Source: Sisyra terminalis (lineage: Eukaryota > Arthropoda > Insecta > Neuroptera > Sisyridae). From it: a stretch of DNA of 64,000 nucleotides. The notes under the pieces are model-generated. The model saw nothing but the letters and a program-made list of their open reading frames with translations, was not told where the DNA came from and searched no databases. The stretch is from positions 46,391,701 through 46,455,700 of the forward strand of contig OY292275.1 in NCBI GenBank assembly GCA_958496175.1. Direction: 5' to 3'. Shown here in pieces: positions 1 through 15,854 of the stretch. Every line of letters begins with the position of its first letter. Within the stretch, counting starts at the first letter, position 1. The position numbers and the translations under genes are program-made.

Positions 1-5374
<5,374 letters not shown>

Positions 5375-5577
5375 CATGAAATTGATGCGAATTGTTAAAT
5401 ATTTCAAACAATTTTTATACTTAAAAACATATTACGTCAAATGGTTTTTGGAGCACAAGTGTCCCTCTCACCTGACTTGTGTTTGGACCAAGACATCTCT
5501 ACGAAAATGTCAACATTACATTTGGTGCAGAGGTAATCCTCAGGCGACAACACATCTTGGCATTTACTCTAATTAAA

Positions 5578-5583
5578 AATAAA
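5578..5583 (+). terminator. Poly(A) signal of Prp4
   Basis: AATAAA about 200 bp after the Prp4 stop codon; the first canonical hexamer downstream on this strand. Confidence 0.6.
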
Positions 5584-6689
5584 GTTATTCGTGCATCTAA
5601 CAGGATTTTTACTTAGTAGCATTGAATATTCAATTATCTGTATTATATTTATTTAGTTCAAGTCAATATAATGAGGAATAGTTTAGTACTATGCTCAAAA
5701 CTAGCAAAATCAGATTTGACTTAATAAAATATTTTTTTTTAAAATTATATCACAATTGGTAAATTTTAAAAATGTGTTTTTAATATTAAAACAATAATTA
5801 AATTTATTGTAATTATTTGGAAAAAAAATATATATACATTTATTGTATTTGTTTTCGTGAGAATAGAAAAGAGAATTGAGAAACCACCGTTTTACTATAT
5901 TTAAAAATATTAAAATTGAATTTGCTAATTCTATACGGATCTATGTTTGTTTCAGAATGGAATTGGAACGGCGGAAAGTTTGAATGAAAATTTTAAATAA
6001 ATAGTAAATTAAAGCCAGAGTTCTGGACTTCAGGCAAAGGTATTTCAATTAACGAAAGTATTTTCTTTAATTTTGTCCTTGTCTTTGGTCAAAGTGGTAA
6101 TTGCTTAACTAAATATTGCCACTCTGGTCCTTTGATAAGGGAATTTGTAAGAGTTGATTATAATACAGTTGTTTCCTTTCTGTCCTTTCAGCCTATAACT
6201 AAAGAAGTACAATTAAAAGTGGATGTTTCATGATTTTTTTTCGAAGTAAGTATGATGAAGTATTTTTCAGTTGATTCAATTTTGCTATATATTTACAGGA
6301 ATTTTTTTAAATAAAAAATGAATGGAGAACTAAAAAAGTTAATATTTATTCAATTGACATGGATAATGGTGAAAAATTAACATGAATGTGGTTTGAGTAG
6401 CAATAGAGTATGCGCCAAGGGGCTGTTTGCACAGTGGCGGAAATTTTTCACATTAGTTAAAATAATTTCAATTTTTTTATCAGTTACAATACACAACAAG
6501 GAAAACTAAAAAAAACAAAAGATCCAACTGTAGTAGGGCCAATCCGTTTAGCTGTACTAATTTAATAGTGAGCATGATGTTCATAGTAGACTAGTACAGA
6601 GTACTCATTTTATACGTTATTCGGACTATATTAACAAGAGAGCAGTTATTCTGTCTCATATTAAAAAGCACGGTTAGTGCTTTATCCAA
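5584..6689. other. Intergenic DNA, nothing recognised
   Basis: AT-rich sequence with no open frame of note and no repeat shared with other parts of the window that I could see. Confidence 0.5.
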
Positions 6690-7299
6690 TAGTTTCTCAA
6701 CTTTTTATATCCGCGGACCACCCCAAAAATCCAACGGTTGTTTTGCGGTTCATCAATACAGGAATAAAATAATAGTTATATTTATATAATTAATTTTCAT
6801 GTTGTCGTTAGTCGCTGGTTTCTAGCGTAAAGTGGGGTCACGTAACTAAAATTTAACATATGCGCCAAAATTTGAGCGATTATGAGGTTCTCTATTGATT
6901 ATCAATTTACCGATGTAACCACTTTATTGAATAGGTATGTGTATATAATTGTGAGTACTAAGTATTAAATACTTGTTTGTAAATATTCAGCTTGTGAAAT
7001 ATGTATGAACCGACTATGAATTCTTTTTGGAAACGTATAGAGAAAATCATGTCTGGTGAATATGATATGTATGTTATATTTTAGTGACGAGACTACATTT
7101 TTCACTAGAAAATGCATTATTTTTGAGGATAAGATGGGTTTATCTGCGATGAGACGATTTCTAAATGATGTATTTATTAGCGAATACAAAGCAGATGTGA
7201 AATTAATTGTATTACTTGAAATATAAGAAAATTGTTACGGCTCACCCAAAAATCTTCACGAACCCACCAGTGGTTCGCGAACCACCGGTTGAGAAACTA
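6690..7299. mobile_element. hAT-like non-autonomous element
   Basis: The left end TAGTTTCTCAAC, followed by a CCGCGGACCACCC-like stretch, is inverted at the right end as GGTTGAGAAACTA preceded by GGTTCGCGAACCACC. This is the well-known hAT terminus style (CAGTGGTTCTCAACC). No transposase is seen inside, and an 8-bp target-site duplication is not evident, so it is an old copy. Confidence 0.6.
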
Positions 7300-7369
7300 G
7301 ACTATCCTATACATCTATTGAAGTGTTTTCCAAACTCGATAATCTGTGTATCCATGCTATAATTTCCGT

Positions 7370-7650
7370 AACGTCAGAGGTTTATTATCCCTAAGGCAAA
7401 CTAGATACGTGCCTAATTTTGGGGGTGAAGTTGCAAAGGGGCACAACGCGAGAACTTGAATAAAAGATATACTTCTATACCTAATATTAAGTATGTAAGT
7501 AAAAGAAATGCTAACTCTAGCTTGTAATACTCTTCAGCACACATGTAGTAATGCCAACTAATCATCAATATTTACTACTAGATACAAGTATTAGTTAAAA
7601 TTAATTTTATGCGCCGTTTATTTTGAAAGTGAGTTAAGTCCATTTCAAGA
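7370..7650. repeat. Dispersed repeat, copy 1 (pair with 62335-62660)
   Basis: GTTTATTATCC, then a GGCAAA(C/G)TAG word, GGCACGTG-like and GACGCGA...GAGCTTGAA-like words, and later GCGCCGTTTATTTTG occur in the same order near 62340-62640. At both sites a SINE copy lies nearby. The family is not identified. Confidence 0.5.
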
Positions 7651-7989
7651 ACAATCCCTATAGTATTATCATTTTTAACCATAGGAACAAAAGATATTAA
7701 GGAGGAGGGAATAATTGGCGTTTCTGTTAACAACTAAAATGAAATCAGTAATTTCTGAAAACTTTGCAGTTAAATAATTAACATACTTTGTTCTAGTTAC
7801 AAGAAGAAGAATCACGATATAGACCGTCCTTGAAATGGACGTCCGCCACTTTCAAAATAAACGAGTCATATATAGCCGCTAGGGCGACGCCGATGAGGTG
7901 CTTCCCTAGGACTTTCTCAACATCTAATCCGCTTCTGTGTAACGTTGAGTACTCTTTGTCAATTTGATATTTGTGTTAATAGTTGTTCA

Positions 7990-8135
7990 AGGATATTAAC
8001 CGTCATTTTATAACAACAAAAGGCTTAACCGACTCTAGGATTACTAAAAATCTGTAAACTGAAAAGTATTAAAATTTGCCTATTATGAGATTCGAAACCA
8101 GTACCAACCAATCGGATCGATCACGAAGTATAGAT
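7990..8135 (-). repeat. tRNA-derived SINE, diverged copy 1
   Basis: An older copy of the SINE best seen at 62145-62313: GACTCTAGGATTA, an AAATCTGTAAA segment and the B-box word GAGATTCGAAACC (reverse strand) occur in the same order. The tRNA-like head on the right is strongly mutated. Confidence 0.5.
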
Positions 8136-8711
8136 ACCATTAGTTCGAACGCAATGTTAAAAAATGGCATCAATTTAAGGTATACTACTGATAGAACACG
8201 CAAAACTTTACAGAGTACGCGTTTGAATCATTACACTAGAAGTGCTGTTATTAGATACTGTAAACTCTAATCTACTGCACAATGGGAAATGTATCAATTT
8301 ATGGCGCTGCCACAAGAGTGTTTGAAATACTAACTTATATTACCATAGTTACCTTACTGAAAGTACATTGCTTAGTACTGTAAACACACTAATGGCGGCG
8401 CTACATCTTGACACAGTTTTCTTCATGCATTGGAAGATTGGAATTCATTCTTAAAAACCGTAGTGACCTTTGGTACGTTCTGAATACTTACAAATGACAG
8501 AAAAGAGAACTTTTATCTGGGTCGGTTTTTCTGTACATGAATTTTGTGAAAAAGCCTATACCGTTTGGACTTCTGGTATCTATACTCCATGGGATCGGTC
8601 ATCACTCGCTTATCAACAGGCTGTGTATAGTCTACTTTCAGCAAATTTATACTGCAATATATGTTTGTATATTGTATTTAATGTAAGATATTTATCTTCG
8701 AGGCCAATGGC

Positions 8712-8717
8712 TTTATT
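8712..8717 (-). terminator. Poly(A) signal of the IMPase gene
   Basis: AATAAA on the minus strand, about 48 bp beyond the stop codon of the inositol monophosphatase gene. Confidence 0.65.
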
Positions 8718-8764
8718 TTGGTACATAAAAAATCTAATGTGATTTAATTTACTTTTTGCTACGG

Positions 8765-9744
8765 CTAATCTCTAGGCTTAGGAAAAAATTGTGTTAGATT
8801 CTTGGATACAGAACAAGCTAATTCTTTAGTGCTTGCACATAGAACTCGACGAGAGAACAGATCTAATGAATCTCCAGCGGGATCCATTACAACACCTCCC
8901 GCTTCTTGAACAATAAGAGCCCCTGCTGCAATATCCCAGGCGTGAATTCCCGCCTCATAGTAAACATCAGCTGCCCCCGAAGCGACCATAGCCATATCTA
9001 ATGCTGCTGAACCTAATGATCGAATACCATGTGTTGCACGTACCAAAAAATTTATATTTTTATAATGAACTTTCAAACGTTCTTCTTCCCTATTCGCGCC
9101 CATTTCAATCATCGCTAGTGCCTTCCCAATGTTTTTCTGGTTAGACACTTTTATCGGTTTACCATTTAGGAAAGCGCCTTGTTTTTCTCGAGCTGTAAAC
9201 AACTGTTCAATGACTGGGTTGTAAATGATTCCGATTTTTGGTGTGAGATTAACATAAAGGGCAATTGAAATACAACAATGGGGAAACGAGTGAACGAAAT
9301 TCATGGTACCATCGACTGGATCAATAATCCATGTCGGTAATTCGGTTAATGCATGCTGTTTTTCTTTTTGAGCAGCAGTTGATTCTTCACCAATAAACAA
9401 ATGAGTTGGAAATTTTTTCTTCAAATTTGCAATGAATAAGTTTTCCACTTCCTTATCGGTTTCGGTCACTAAGTCAATATCTCCGGATTTTTGTTCAATC
9501 GTTTTCGTTTTTAAAATTCGTCCACGTATCAACTAAACGTAAGTGAAATACAATTTGATTAAGATGAGAGGGAAATTAGATTCACATTACACACATTTCC
9601 AGCCTCGTTTGTCAATGAGAGCACCTCTTGGTAACATTTGTTTAGATCACAACTTATTTCATTTTTGATATTTGCAGAACACTTTTCTTTAACAAATGGC
9701 GCATTTTTAGAATAAAACTTTTTAAATATAAATTTGGAAAACAT
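8765..9744 (-). CDS. Inositol monophosphatase (IMPase)
   Basis: Two exons, 9744-9595 and 9532-8765, joined by a 62-bp GT-AG intron; 305 residues. I chose the GTGTGT donor after the AAT codon at 9595-9597 because it keeps the frame and gives gap-free spacing to human IMPA1 around EAGN...DIDLVT. The metal- and substrate-binding motifs are intact: GEES (about 98-101), DPVDGT (about 121-126) and WDIAAG (about 249-254), supplying Glu99, Asp121, Asp124 and Asp250. The family hydrolyses inositol monophosphates to myo-inositol with Mg2+, is lithium-sensitive, and acts in the cytosol in phosphoinositide recycling. The N-terminus is about 30 residues longer than human IMPA1 and rich in Lys, Phe and Ser with little acid at the start. 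It could be a targeting extension, or translation could begin further in, but no other ATG is obvious in exon 1. Confidence 0.93.
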
Positions 9745-9889
9745 TTATTAGCGAAGCAACAACCTCAATAATTTCAGTACATGAAACTTGAAAAAATCTT
9801 ATCAAAAATATTTTTCAAAGCCCACTTATAATAGTAACCTTAGTGACTTTAGTTAATATTATTGCTACATATATGAACCTCATAGTACT

Positions 9890-10045
9890 ATAGTTGCCTA
9901 CTAGAAAATTCCTCACATGAAAATTGCCCACTTAAAGTTCCTCACACGAAAGTTGCCCACATATCTTGTACGTTAATTTCAATGTGAGCAACTTTCTGTG
10001 GGCAAATTTCGTGCGAGGACTTTTTCAGTGGGCAAGTGTCCTCCG
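9890..10045. repeat. Foldback repeat of TTGCCCAC / CCTCACACGAAA words, copy 1
   Basis: The left half alternates TTGCCCAC with CCTCACAYGAAA; the right half is the same set inverted (TTTCGTGCGAGGA, GTGGGCAA). The whole segment is a hairpin of about 155 bp. A larger copy is at 42130-42705. No coding content; it looks like a MITE with repeated subterminal motifs. Confidence 0.65.
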
Positions 10046-10134
10046 AATCTCATGCTCTCGTTATAATCTATCCTCCAAAAATATTTCATGTAAAGTAGGT
10101 TGCCAAAACTTAGACGCTTTGGAAAAATCCAAAT

Positions 10135-10800
10135 ATTTCGATCGGATAAATTTTTCAAGTTTGCGGTAAACGCATGAGAATTGCTTAAATATGAGTTTTA
10201 ACAATTAATCATTTCTTCTAATGGACAAGAGGATTAAGCAGCCGAAGGACCAGCGATTTCTGGATACAGTAAGTGTTTATTCTAACGCCTTTCTAATTTC
10301 TATTTATTCCTTGTAGCATTAATAATTTCTGTCGATCGTTAATAATTATTATCTCGTTACTTTAAGACGTAATATTTGATCATAACTTTCAACCTTTCAA
10401 GGTGATCGATCGATTACATTGTATTTATTTTTTTTTTTGAATCAAATGTGTGACGTCATTCACAAAATAATTCCAAAAATGCTAGGGGAGGATTTCGAAT
10501 TTAGTAAAATAGGATTTTTGGAATGGCTTAATTAAGCAACGGGAAACCTAAAAATCATATCCGTTAATAGATTTTTTTCGAAATTTTTCGGTCGAAATTC
10601 CAGAACTGAAAAAAAAGCCAAATATTGATTTTTTTTCAACTTTAACATCGATTTTAACTGTGGGTCGTAGGATAAAGAGAATAAGTTCATTCGATAGGGC
10701 TTGAATTACTCTATCGACTGGTTTAATAAAAGTCTCGGATAAGCTTGGGAGAATAACATTTTTGTTCCAAATTCTCAGACATATCAAATTTACAGCCAAA
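10135..10800 (+). repeat. Diverged outlying copy (A0) of the inverted-repeat unit
   Basis: Shares, in order, a TATGAGTTTTAA segment, an ATGG word, an intron-like segment, CGATCGTTAATAATTATTATC, CAACCTTTC, TGACGTCATT, GGAATGGCTTAATTA and CTTGAATTACTCT with the unit at about 13490-14240. It is clearly older than the arm copies and lies just outside the left arm. Confidence 0.65.
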
Positions 10801-10864
10801 TCCACAACGAATTCTTAATTTTTTTTTACGAATATTCACGTCGTAATGTAATGATCGAAACATT

Positions 10865-11320
10865 GATTTTCGATTATCCAGCTGTGATTGGCGGTTGGTG
10901 GGAACACCTTCTCATTGATTTCTTCAAGGTTCTATCACAGATTTTCGATCACCCAGCGGTGATTGGCTGTAGGTTTAAACGCCCTCTCATTGTTTTCTGT
11001 TTTGCTATTTCAGTGATTATCGATCTCACAACTGTGATGGGCCATTGGTGACAACTCCTTCTCATTGTTTTCTACGTTGTTATTACATTGATTATCGTTC
11101 TCGAAGCTGTTATTGGCTGTTGGTGGTACCGCCTTCTCAACGTTTTCTCTTTGTTCTCCTACTGATTTACGATCGTCAAGCTGTGACTGGTCGTTAGTGG
11201 GAACGACCAATCAACGTTTTTTTCAATATTCTCATATTGATTTACAATCATCCAGCTGTGAATGGCTGTTGATGGGAACACCCTCTCATTGTTTTCTTCA
11301 AGGTTCTTTCACTGATAGTT
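10865..11320 (+). repeat. Minisatellite, about six units of about 73 bp (left end)
   Basis: Tandem degenerate units containing TGTGATTGGCTG(T)TGGTGGGAACNCC, then TCTCATTGTTTTC and a TGATTATCGATC word. The short open frames in this stretch come from the periodicity and do not indicate genes. Confidence 0.8.
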
Positions 11321-11325
11321 ATAAT

Positions 11326-11950
11326 ACTTTATTTATTTATTTTACTTCCAGTGTAAATTCTATAGAGGTACAAAGCATCTGTACATAGAACTGGAATATT
11401 ACAATTGTAATGTAATGCATAGCACAATTGCATATATTTAAATCAGAGCAACAAAATTAAAAGTTACAAAGTTAAAATCGAATTGCAAATAAAGTAAATA
11501 CATACAATTTTAATTGAAAATTAAAAATTATATCAATGATTAGTCACTAAAGGCACCCATTGTATTAGGGTTGATAGTTTTCTTAGTTTTTGCCAGCGTT
11601 AACAAATTAGATCTAATTTGTTTATTTTTATTATTGTATTGGTCTTTACACTCATTATAGTAGTATGTTAATTAATACTTTTAATTAATACTATATTAAA
11701 TTTTGCATTCAAAAGAGGATTCAATTTCTTGTCTGGTAAGCAGATGACTTCATAAGCCTCATAAGCACAATACCTAGACTGAAGGACAAACGATTTTCTA
11801 ATATGAATGTATTGTGTATATAACCATTCATGCATTACTGTCTTTGCGGACATATAACTAGTGATGTTATAAAGGGAAGGAAATTCTCTTAGTTCCTCAT
11901 AGTACAACAGTCGCTAAAGCATAAATGCTCATACTTTGTTTAATGATTGC
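11326..11950 (-). pseudogene. LINE 3' fragment inside the left arm
   Basis: Inverted counterpart of the fragment at 18135-18848. On the minus strand it reads LLT-LAKTKKTINP and then jumps in frame to TMGAFSD-stop. About 35 codons carried by the right-arm copy are missing. It ends in a 3' tail of TTTACACTGGAAGTAAAATAAATA type. The upstream frame 11907-11668 is open for 79 codons but was not recognised. Confidence 0.55.
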
Positions 11951-13489
11951 TACAATGAATTTATTTCCCATTTGATTTTTCTTAGAGCTTGAATAGGAAC
12001 GCTTTCATATTCAATGAAGTAGAGTCATTCTGGATAATGATTGGTTAAAGTGGTAAGTGTTACACTAAAGTGGCTTTTTGTGTTCTTAATTTTATTGCTA
12101 TTCGTTTTTTTTTTTTTACTTTAGTTACTCAACAAAGCAACTAGTCGACAAGAAAGGAGGTTTAAGGAGGATTATTCGTATTCGGATCACCGTTCGCCAC
12201 CATAGCACTGGACGTGGAACGTTGGAAAACCATTAGTGAATTTTTAAAGTGAATAATTTTGAAGAAAGTGTTATGATTAAAAATAGTGATACCTTTGAAT
12301 TTGTGGTGTGAGTTTAAAGTTGTTTCAAGTGATAAATGACAAAATCAAATGTGATGAATTTCTTCAAAAATGTTATTTAATCATAGTAAAAAGTGCAACA
12401 TGTTTAAGTTTATTAGTACTAAAGCAGTGGCTTAAAATATGTCTTAAGAAAATAAAATGAAAAATGTATTTGTGAAAACAGCGATATAAATATTTATTGA
12501 AATTTTTTAAGTAATAAATTGATTACAATAAACGTATTATGTAGAAATAGCAATTGTAATTTTTTTCTGTAATTGAAACTATATATATTGAAGATAAATA
12601 AATATTATTTTTTTTTTAATTCATTGTTTTATTTACAAGAAATTATATTTCAGAGTACACCCATACCGAGTTATTGCCTCAGTATTTTTAAATTTCCGAC
12701 AATAATGATAATAATTGTTTGGGATTATAACTGAGCTTCGTCCAGATATTTCATTTAAGGGAAATAATTCATTTAGTTTTTCTCAAACATCCCTTATTTA
12801 ATATTATTTTGTGTCAAAAATTTAACAATTAGTGGCAATTCGATTTCTACTGTTTTCGATAATGAGTATTTCCCAATAGTTCAATTACGGTAAGTAAAAA
12901 AAAGGATATTTAAAAAAAATTAAACTTTGGACCAAATGCTCGTCGATTATATGAAATTTTTTTCGAAGACTTCTTGTCGAATTTTTCGATGACAATCGCA
13001 CCATTGATAATTTAACAATAGACGATTGATAATAGATGATGAGAGATAATAATAGATAATGTTACGATCGAAACTATTATCGAAAAAACTTTGAACCTTT
13101 CGATATCCTTACTCGAATTTTACGAAATTAAAAATTTTACAAATTGTGCGTCATAATGCAATGCAAATATATTGTTTTCTTGAAAAAAAGGATTAAGGAC
13201 CTAAAAATTTTGCAATGTGGTTCGACAACTTTTCCGAACGTAACACGAGGAAGCAATAAGTGAAATTTTTCGGAAAATTCCACGAAAATCGTTCGATTGT
13301 AAAAAATTAAAGTTAATTAATTCGATATTAAAGAAGAATACATTATGCAAGATAATGCAATTCGAATACAAATTTGTTTTATGGAAAAAAAAGATGAAGG
13401 AAATTAAAATGTTACAATGTCTGTCGAAAAATTTTCCGAGATTAACCTGGAGAAGCTATGGTTAAAGTATTTTTGGAAAATTCAAATTC

Positions 13490-14420
13490 CATCGATCGAA
13501 ACAATTTTGCAAGTTTCAATCGATTGTGAAATCTTTATATATGAGTTTAAATGATCAATAAATATATCTTCCAATGGCCGCATAGAGTGACGCTTGGACT
13601 GTGAAACCAAAGGAACTGGATTCGGAACCCGCAATAAGGTAAAAGGTTTTTTATATTTCTACTAACCAATTTCTAGTTACTATATATTCCTTACAGCTTA
13701 AATTATCACTTTCGATCGTTAATAATTATTATCACTTAAGTTTCAGCCGAATAATTCGATCATCACTTCCAACCTTTCGGGGTTGAGAAGTGATCGATCA
13801 ATTACGTAGATTTTTTTTTTGGTTCCTACATATGACGTCATAAATACGTCGACGCCCAACGACGTCACTCAATGACGTCATTCCCGAAAAAAATTCCCGG
13901 AAATTGGGCGAATTTTTGATTTTCGTGAAATAGGATTCTGGGAATGGCTTAATTACGTCACGGGAGGCCTAAAAAACATATCCTATAGTCAATATTTTTC
14001 GTTTTTTTTTTCAAAAATTTTTTGGCCTCAATTTTGAAAAACCCCAAAAATAGGCATAATTTGGCGATTTTTTTCACTTTTTTCAACTTTAACGCCGTTT
14101 CTAGCGAAAACTATTGATCGTAGGTTAACGATTGTAGGCTCATTCGATAGCGCTTGAATTACTCTGTCGATGGTGTGAATGTGGTCCCGGAAAACCTTAA
14201 GGAAAAAAACTTTTTTTTTCCGCTTCTCAGAAATTTTTATTCCTCGATGAAATGGTCGTCGATTTTATAAAATATTTCACTAAAATTTTTTTGTCGAATT
14301 TCTCGATGAAATTTTCACAGTAGGTGCTTAACGGTACGATTGAGACGAATATCAATAAACTTTTTAATTTTTCGATACCCTTCATCGAATTTTTCGATAA
14401 AACAAATTAACATATGCGTA
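13490..14420 (+). repeat. Core unit A of the inverted repeat
   Basis: This unit is present in A (here), inverted as A' (about 14435-15350, local centre near 14430), inverted again as A'' (about 15860-16580), and diverged as A0 (10135-10800). It contains an ATGG word after CTTCCA, a cassette of about 40 bp that differs between copies, and an intron-like segment (GTAAAA, CTAAC branch-like word, TTACAG). It also has two perfect TGACGTCA palindromes (near 13852 and 13885) and GGAATGGCTTAATTACGTCA. Confidence 0.7.
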
Positions 14421-15854
14421 GCATTAAGACATTTATATAAAATTTCATTATCGAAAAATTCGATGAAGGGTATCGAAAAGTCAAAAAGTTTCTTGATATT
14501 CGCTTCAATCGTACCGTTAAGCACCTATTGAGAAAAATTCATCGAGAAATCGACAAAAAAATTTTAGTGAAATATTTTATAAAATCGACGACCATTTCAT
14601 CGAGGAATAAAAATTTCTGGGAAGCGGAAAAAAAAAGTTTTTTTCCTTAAGGTTTTCCGGGACCAAATTTACACCATCGATAGAGTAATTCAAGCGCTAT
14701 CGAATGAGCCTACAATCGTTAACCTACGATCGATAGTTTTCGCTAAAAACGGCGTTAAAGTTAGAAAAAGTGAAAAAAATCACGAAATTAGGCCTATTTT
14801 TGAGATTTTTCAAAATTTTGGCCGAAAAATTTTCGAAAAAAAATTGAAAAATATTGACTATAGGATGTGTTTTTTAGGTCTCCCGTGACGTAACTAAGCC
14901 ATTCCCGGAATCCTATTTCTCGAAAATCGAAAATTCGTCCAATTTCCGGGAATTTTTTTCGGGTATGACGTCATTGAGTGACGTCGTTGGGCGTCGACGT
15001 ATTTATGACGTCATATGTAGGAACCAAAAAAAAAAATCTACGTAATTGATCGATCACTTCTCAACCCCGAAAGGTTGGAAGTGATGATCGAATTATTCGG
15101 CTGAAACTTAAGTGATAATAATTATTAACGATCGAAAGTGATAATTTAAGCTGTAAGGAATATATAGTAACTAGAAATTGGTTAGTAGAAATATAAAAAT
15201 CTTTTACCTTATTGGGGGTTCGAATCGTCGTCTTTCCGTTTGAATATTATCCGTGCGCTTATCGATTCGGCCATTGGAAGATATATAAATTGATCGTTTA
15301 AACTCATATATAAAGATTTCATCATTGATGGAAACTTGAAAAAATTTCCAATCGAAGGAATTGTAATTTTCCAAAAATATTTTAATCATAGTTGCTCCAT
15401 GTTAATCCCGGAAAATTTGTCTAATGACATTGTAATATTTTATGGTCCTTCATCCTTTTTTTCAAAAAAACAAATTTGTAGTTGAATATCTTGCATAATA
15501 TCGAATAACATTGTATACTATCGAATTGATTTATCTTAATTTTTAACAATCAAACGATATTCGTGTAATTTTCCCGAATAATTTGAACCATCGTTACTTC
15601 ATGTAACGTTCGGAAAAGATGTCGACTCACATTGGAAAATATTTTGATCCTTAATTTTTTTCATGAAAACAATTTACATTTTCACTGCATTATGACGCAT
15701 AATATGTAATTTTTAATTTCACAAAATCGTTTAACGGTATCGAAAAGTGTTTTTTTTTTTTGAATATTCGCTTCCAACTCGACAAAAAAATTTCCGACTA
15801 CAATTTCACAAAATCGACGTGCGTGGGATCATGGATTTTAAATTCTGAAAAGTA
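14226..15854. repeat. Central spacer with inverted third copy (A') of the arm core
   Basis: 14435 to about 15790 is another reverse copy of the arm core. It is a direct, somewhat diverged repeat of about 15870-17000. Together with 13490-14420 it makes an inner palindrome whose loop is near 14405-14450. An AAATTTTAGTGAAATATTTTAT-like flank occurs on both sides of that loop. Confidence 0.75.

Larger units (their letters stand above)
10855..14225 (+). repeat. Left arm of the giant inverted repeat
   Basis: Pairs in reverse orientation with 15855-19320. Tie points: 11350 with 18830, 12175 with 17905, 13350 with 16725, 14205 with 15878. From about 12000 to 14220 the match is nearly perfect by eye. 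The main difference I found is about 105 bp missing here, near 11570, relative to the right arm. Confidence 0.85.

Noticed and set aside
9585..9597. Alternative donor GTAATG for the IMPase intron
   Set aside because: It is a better match to the donor consensus but breaks the reading frame into exon 2; the GTGTGT donor keeps frame and family spacing.
11010..11388. Open frames on both strands in the minisatellite
   Set aside because: They follow the repeat periodicity and have no homologous start or family.
15213..15230. GGGGGTTCGAATC, a perfect tRNA B-box word in copy A'
   Set aside because: No convincing A box or cloverleaf upstream, and the matching place in A and A'' is altered; treated as chance.
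15204..15389. 61-codon frame across the variable cassette
   Set aside because: Not open in copies A and A0; open by chance in A'.
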